DNA of 33,034 nucleotides from Nitrososphaerales archaeon (GTDB taxonomy: Archaea > Thermoproteota > Nitrososphaeria > Nitrososphaerales > CADDZS01): the NCBI GenBank assembly GCA_030041295.1, contig JASHOD010000081.1:1-33034 (forward strand). Reading direction: 5' to 3'. A model generated the notes under the pieces. That model had not been told where the DNA came from and searched no databases. It worked only from the letters and a program-made list of their open reading frames with translations. Shown here one piece after another: positions 31,108-33,034 of the stretch (the first letter of the stretch is position 1; every line of letters begins with the position of its first letter). The translations under genes were made by a program, and so were the position numbers.

Positions 31108-31527
31108 TCACATTTGAGAACGAATTGAAGAAAGTGACTCGAAAACGTTCAACGTGTTATCAAAAATCATCGTCTGAGTAATTCTTCCGATTATACTCCC
31201 ATTCTCAGCCACATATACTCTTCTTATGGATTTTTGAACCATAGTCTCCATTATTTCCGCAACTGAGCTATCCGGTCCAACCATGACAACAGGAGAGCTC
31301 ATTATTTCTTGGACTCTCACTTTGTCGATCTGCAATCCCTTCGCAAGGCAACGCCTCAGAATGTCTCGATCCGTAACTACTCCCTCCGGAACACCATGAT
31401 TCTCTACCAAGAAAGACCACTGCCCCTCCTTAATCATCTGTTGCAACGCATCTGCTACGCTAGTTTTGCCCTCAATCTTGAGTATCTTTGTATCCATAAG
31501 ATCTTTTGCTCTAATTGTCAGTGTCAA
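31108..31527 (-). CDS. CBS-domain pair protein
   Basis: A 139-residue protein consisting of two CBS motifs: first AKDLMDTKILKIEGKTSVADAL with WSFLVEN and GVVTDRDILRR, second VQEIMSSPVVMVGPDSSVAEI with IRRVYVAENGSIIGRIT. Such stand-alone CBS modules bind adenine nucleotides and act as energy sensors or partners of other proteins; they are abundant in Thermoproteota. Start is TTG 31527. It is convergent with the winged-helix gene and has no operon partner. Confidence 0.85.
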   Translation of the reverse strand: MTLTIRAKDLMDTKILKIEGKTSVADALQQMIKEGQWSFLVENHGVPEGVVTDRDILRRCLAKGLQIDKVRVQEIMSSPVVMVGPDSSVAEIMETMVQKSIRRVYVAENGSIIGRITQTMIFDNTLNVFESLSSIRSQM

Positions 31528-31757
31528 CTTATCTAGCTCTCACTACGGAATAAACCGCGATATTCTTTCGTTGGTTCGTACCCTTTTCTGTGTTTCTTTT
31601 TTGGTGAGCCGGGGCTGACACTTGAAAACTAAATGTAATCCGTAATCAGATTCTGATAGGAGAAAACTCTTCCGTTGCTAAAGAACTTTGACTTTCTATA
31701 GCAATTTCATACGATCATATTCTGCTTTGGCATACTTAACGTACATATAGTTGCATC

Positions 31758-31880
31758 TTAGCTGTGCACATAGCATTGATTTCTTACCCTGGTAAATGCG
31801 TTGACCATCACATACGCCCAGATTACTCCACAGATCAGAAACTGTGCAAGATTTGTGACTCTCTTTTCTACTAATGTCAT
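31758..31880 (-). CDS. Possible 40-residue single-helix membrane peptide
   Basis: ATG 31880 to TAA 31758 encodes a short protein with one hydrophobic helix (LAQFLICGVIWAYVMVNAF) flanked by charged residues. There is no family, clear promoter or neighbour to support it; it may be chance in a non-coding stretch. Confidence 0.15.
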   Translation of the reverse strand: MTLVEKRVTNLAQFLICGVIWAYVMVNAFTRVRNQCYVHS

Positions 31881-32112
31881 GCGTTGCCCATGCTGCAATG
31901 CAAAACTTCGCTCGGCGCCGCTGAATCCAAAGATGAGAAATTGATTTTTGCTTAGCGTATTTTTGCTACAGCGGACTCCTACTGGGATGAATTTGCTGGG
32001 CGCAGTCCTACTCGTCTAACTGAACTATCACCCGACCTAGTGCCCAGAATGGGCGCTTCCATTTGACATTTCATTTCGCCAATTTGTACTGACTCCTAAA
32101 CGATCAGAGAGG

Positions 32113-32214
32113 GCAAATTGGAAAAAGTTCGCAAAGGAAACAAAAATCTTTCTTGATGAAATAAGGTAAATGTGAATCCGGGAATCTCCTAGAGATTTCT
32201 AGCTTGATCGGAGC
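32113..32214 (+). pseudogene. Decayed copy of the winged-helix gene (wing and tail region)
   Basis: An ungapped alignment by hand to 30628-30729 gives 78 identical bases of 102. In the frame of the intact gene it reads QIGKSSQRKQKSFLMK, a TAA stop, then GKCESGNLLEISSLIGA, against QIAKGSQRKPKFFLTN...GKRVTENLLDISRLIQA. The internal stop and the lack of a recognisable 5' half show it is a remnant. It indicates an old local duplication, about 1.5 kb apart and in the same orientation. Confidence 0.7.
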
Positions 32215-32259
32215 CACTCGGAAACCAGCATTTCTGAAACTGGTCGATAGAGGTGGCTC
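32211..32259 (+). other. Nested stem-loop (possible structured RNA or terminator)
   Basis: The outer stem is GAGCCAC/GTGGCTC (7 bases) and the inner stem ACCAG/CTGGT (5 bases), with internal bulges and an 11-base loop. It lies directly downstream of the decayed winged-helix copy and is followed by AATAAGATTAATT. It could be the old terminator of the duplicated gene or part of a small RNA. Confidence 0.35.
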
Positions 32260-32841
32260 AATAAGATTAATTGAAACGCGTTATCTTAAAATTAGTTAAA
32301 TTGTTCTGAGGAGCGATTATTTTGCAAGCTGATAATTAAATCAATGTTTCAATGACAGATCCTTACCATTGATCAGTTAATTCGCCCAGGTTCTACTCCG
32401 TGGATTCGAAAGGAAAGTCATATATTGGTGAGTCTCATTCTGCTCTAACTTGGTAGCCTCAATTTGTATCCAGAGAAGATACGAATTGGGCACGAAGAGG
32501 ATAGTTTCCTTCAACGATGATTACAAACTAACCCGAGGCGTTCCTCACTTTGTTCTAATTGTGCCCAAATCGTGCCCTATTCGCCCATAGAAGCGATATA
32601 TTCGATATTCATTTTCACTCGTTGAAAGTGATCCCAGCCACGGTTTTACCGAACGATGTGCGCAGGAGGAAAAGTGGGGTTTCCTTTGAACTCTCGCCTT
32701 GATATTCGAACTGCACTATTACTGTTATAGAACAGTAACATTAATTAACTAGATCATCGCCTCGTATCATCACATTACAAAAATAAACCCCAAAAAATTT
32801 CCGAACCTTTCCGGAAGCGGATTGAAGTATCTGGACAAAAG

Positions 32842-32870
32842 GTTGCCTCCTCGCAAGGGAGCTCCTACCC
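32842..32870. repeat. GC-richer repeat, unit 1
   Basis: GTTGCCTCCTCGCAAGGGAG followed by CTCCTACCC. It matches unit 2 at 32968-32995 with a few differences. Read on the minus strand it begins GGGTAGGAGCTCCCTTGCGAG, a pattern that resembles bacterial REP-type elements. Confidence 0.45.
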
Positions 32871-32967
32871 GCGTATGTTACGGCTCTTTCCATTTCCTCG
32901 GAGGCTGGCTTTCCTTCTTCATGGCTAGTCCAATTGGCTCGGCTTTTTCTTTTTGGTCTGGGATGGC

Positions 32968-32995
32968 GTTGCCGCCCGCAAGGCGCTCCTACTCC
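32968..32995. repeat. GC-richer repeat, unit 2
   Basis: GTTGCCGCCCGCAAGGCGCT followed by CCTACTCC; the second copy of the repeat at 32842-32870, about 126 bases away in the same orientation. The last 280 bases are richer in G+C than the rest of the window and open in two opposite frames, neither of which looks like a known protein. Confidence 0.45.
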
Positions 32996-33034
32996 ATCAG
33001 CAGCAGAAAGAAGAGGCCCGGCTATATGCATGAA

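Larger units (their letters stand above)
31528..32740. other. Gene-poor region with remnants
   Basis: About 1.2 kb without a convincing gene. It contains the decayed winged-helix copy (32113-32214), a nested hairpin (32211-32259), a GCCCA/TGGGC hairpin near 32041-32053, and scattered GGGCACGA/TCGTGCCC inverted motifs between about 32489 and 32577. A 40-codon minus-strand frame (31758-31880) is listed separately. No tRNA or rRNA is seen. Confidence 0.5.

Noticed and set aside
32402..32480. Possible minus-strand tRNA with TTCGAATCC T-loop
   Set aside because: The T-stem does not pair and no anticodon stem or acceptor stem could be folded.
32741..33031. 96-codon minus-strand frame and an overlapping open plus-strand frame at the right edge
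   Set aside because: Both strands are open because of base composition and the repeat units; neither peptide shows a fold or family-like pattern.
1..33034. CRISPR array or defence system
   Set aside because: No regularly spaced repeats, Cas-like proteins, nucleases or toxin-antitoxin pairs were recognised.

Overview
The window reads as part of an archaeal chromosome, most likely a heterotrophic, anaerobic or facultatively anaerobic member of the Thermoproteota (a Nitrososphaeria- or Bathyarchaeia-like lineage is my guess). The evidence is TATA-like boxes about 25-30 bases upstream of start codons with almost no leader, Shine-Dalgarno-like sites mainly inside operons, a TrmB-type regulator, an NDP-forming acyl-CoA synthetase subunit, a thiolase/DUF35 pair, an F420-type luciferase-like oxidoreductase and many TTG/GTG starts. 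The lineage assignment is inference; no rRNA or other marker gene is present.

Layout. 1-274 (-): N-terminus of a UbiD-family decarboxylase running off the left edge. 350-6970 (+): split-barrel flavoprotein, AMP-forming acyl-CoA ligase, NDP-forming acyl-CoA synthetase alpha subunit, second split-barrel flavoprotein and a molybdenum hydroxylase large subunit, followed by a TrmB regulator (7024-7959). 8105-12675 (-): a tight four-gene operon for a membrane-linked molybdopterin oxidoreductase (catalytic subunit, four-cluster iron-sulfur subunit, MoaD/ThiS-like protein, cytochrome-b-like anchor). 12676-12944: divergent regulatory region with a perfect 8+8 palindrome in front of a lone ParB gene. 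13989-14420 (-): broken D-glutamate cyclase-like gene. 14445-16077 (-): DUF35 protein and a thiolase-fold protein without catalytic cysteine. 16147-16634: degenerate reading frame. 16753-18736 (+): acyl-CoA dehydrogenase and enoyl-CoA hydratase. 18850-20613 (-): ThDP-dependent decarboxylase/synthase. 20799-24034 (+): complete UbiD decarboxylase, small helical protein, aldehyde dehydrogenase. 24113-29116 (-): hydantoinase/carboxylase A and B subunits and an aminotransferase. 29237-30805 (+): F420-type oxidoreductase and winged-helix protein. 31108-31527 (-): CBS-pair protein. 31528-33034: gene-poor, with a decayed copy of the winged-helix gene, a nested hairpin and two copies of a GC-richer repeat.

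How the genes could work together. Almost every enzyme acts on carboxylic acids, acyl-CoAs or ring systems: CoA activation (two ligase types), hydroxylation (molybdenum hydroxylase), decarboxylation (two UbiDs, ThDP enzyme), beta-oxidation-like steps (dehydrogenase, hydratase, thiolase-fold/DUF35), aldehyde oxidation, transamination and ATP-driven ring opening or carboxylation (HyuA/HyuB type). I infer a catabolic island for aromatic or heterocyclic acids, perhaps including aromatic amino acids through transamination, decarboxylation, aldehyde oxidation and CoA activation, with electrons entering a quinone or similar pool through the molybdopterin-cytochrome b complex. Substrates cannot be read from the sequence. 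Several usual partners are absent here: the ATP-grasp beta subunit of the NDP-forming synthetase, the FAD and 2Fe-2S subunits of the molybdenum hydroxylase, UbiX, and ParA.
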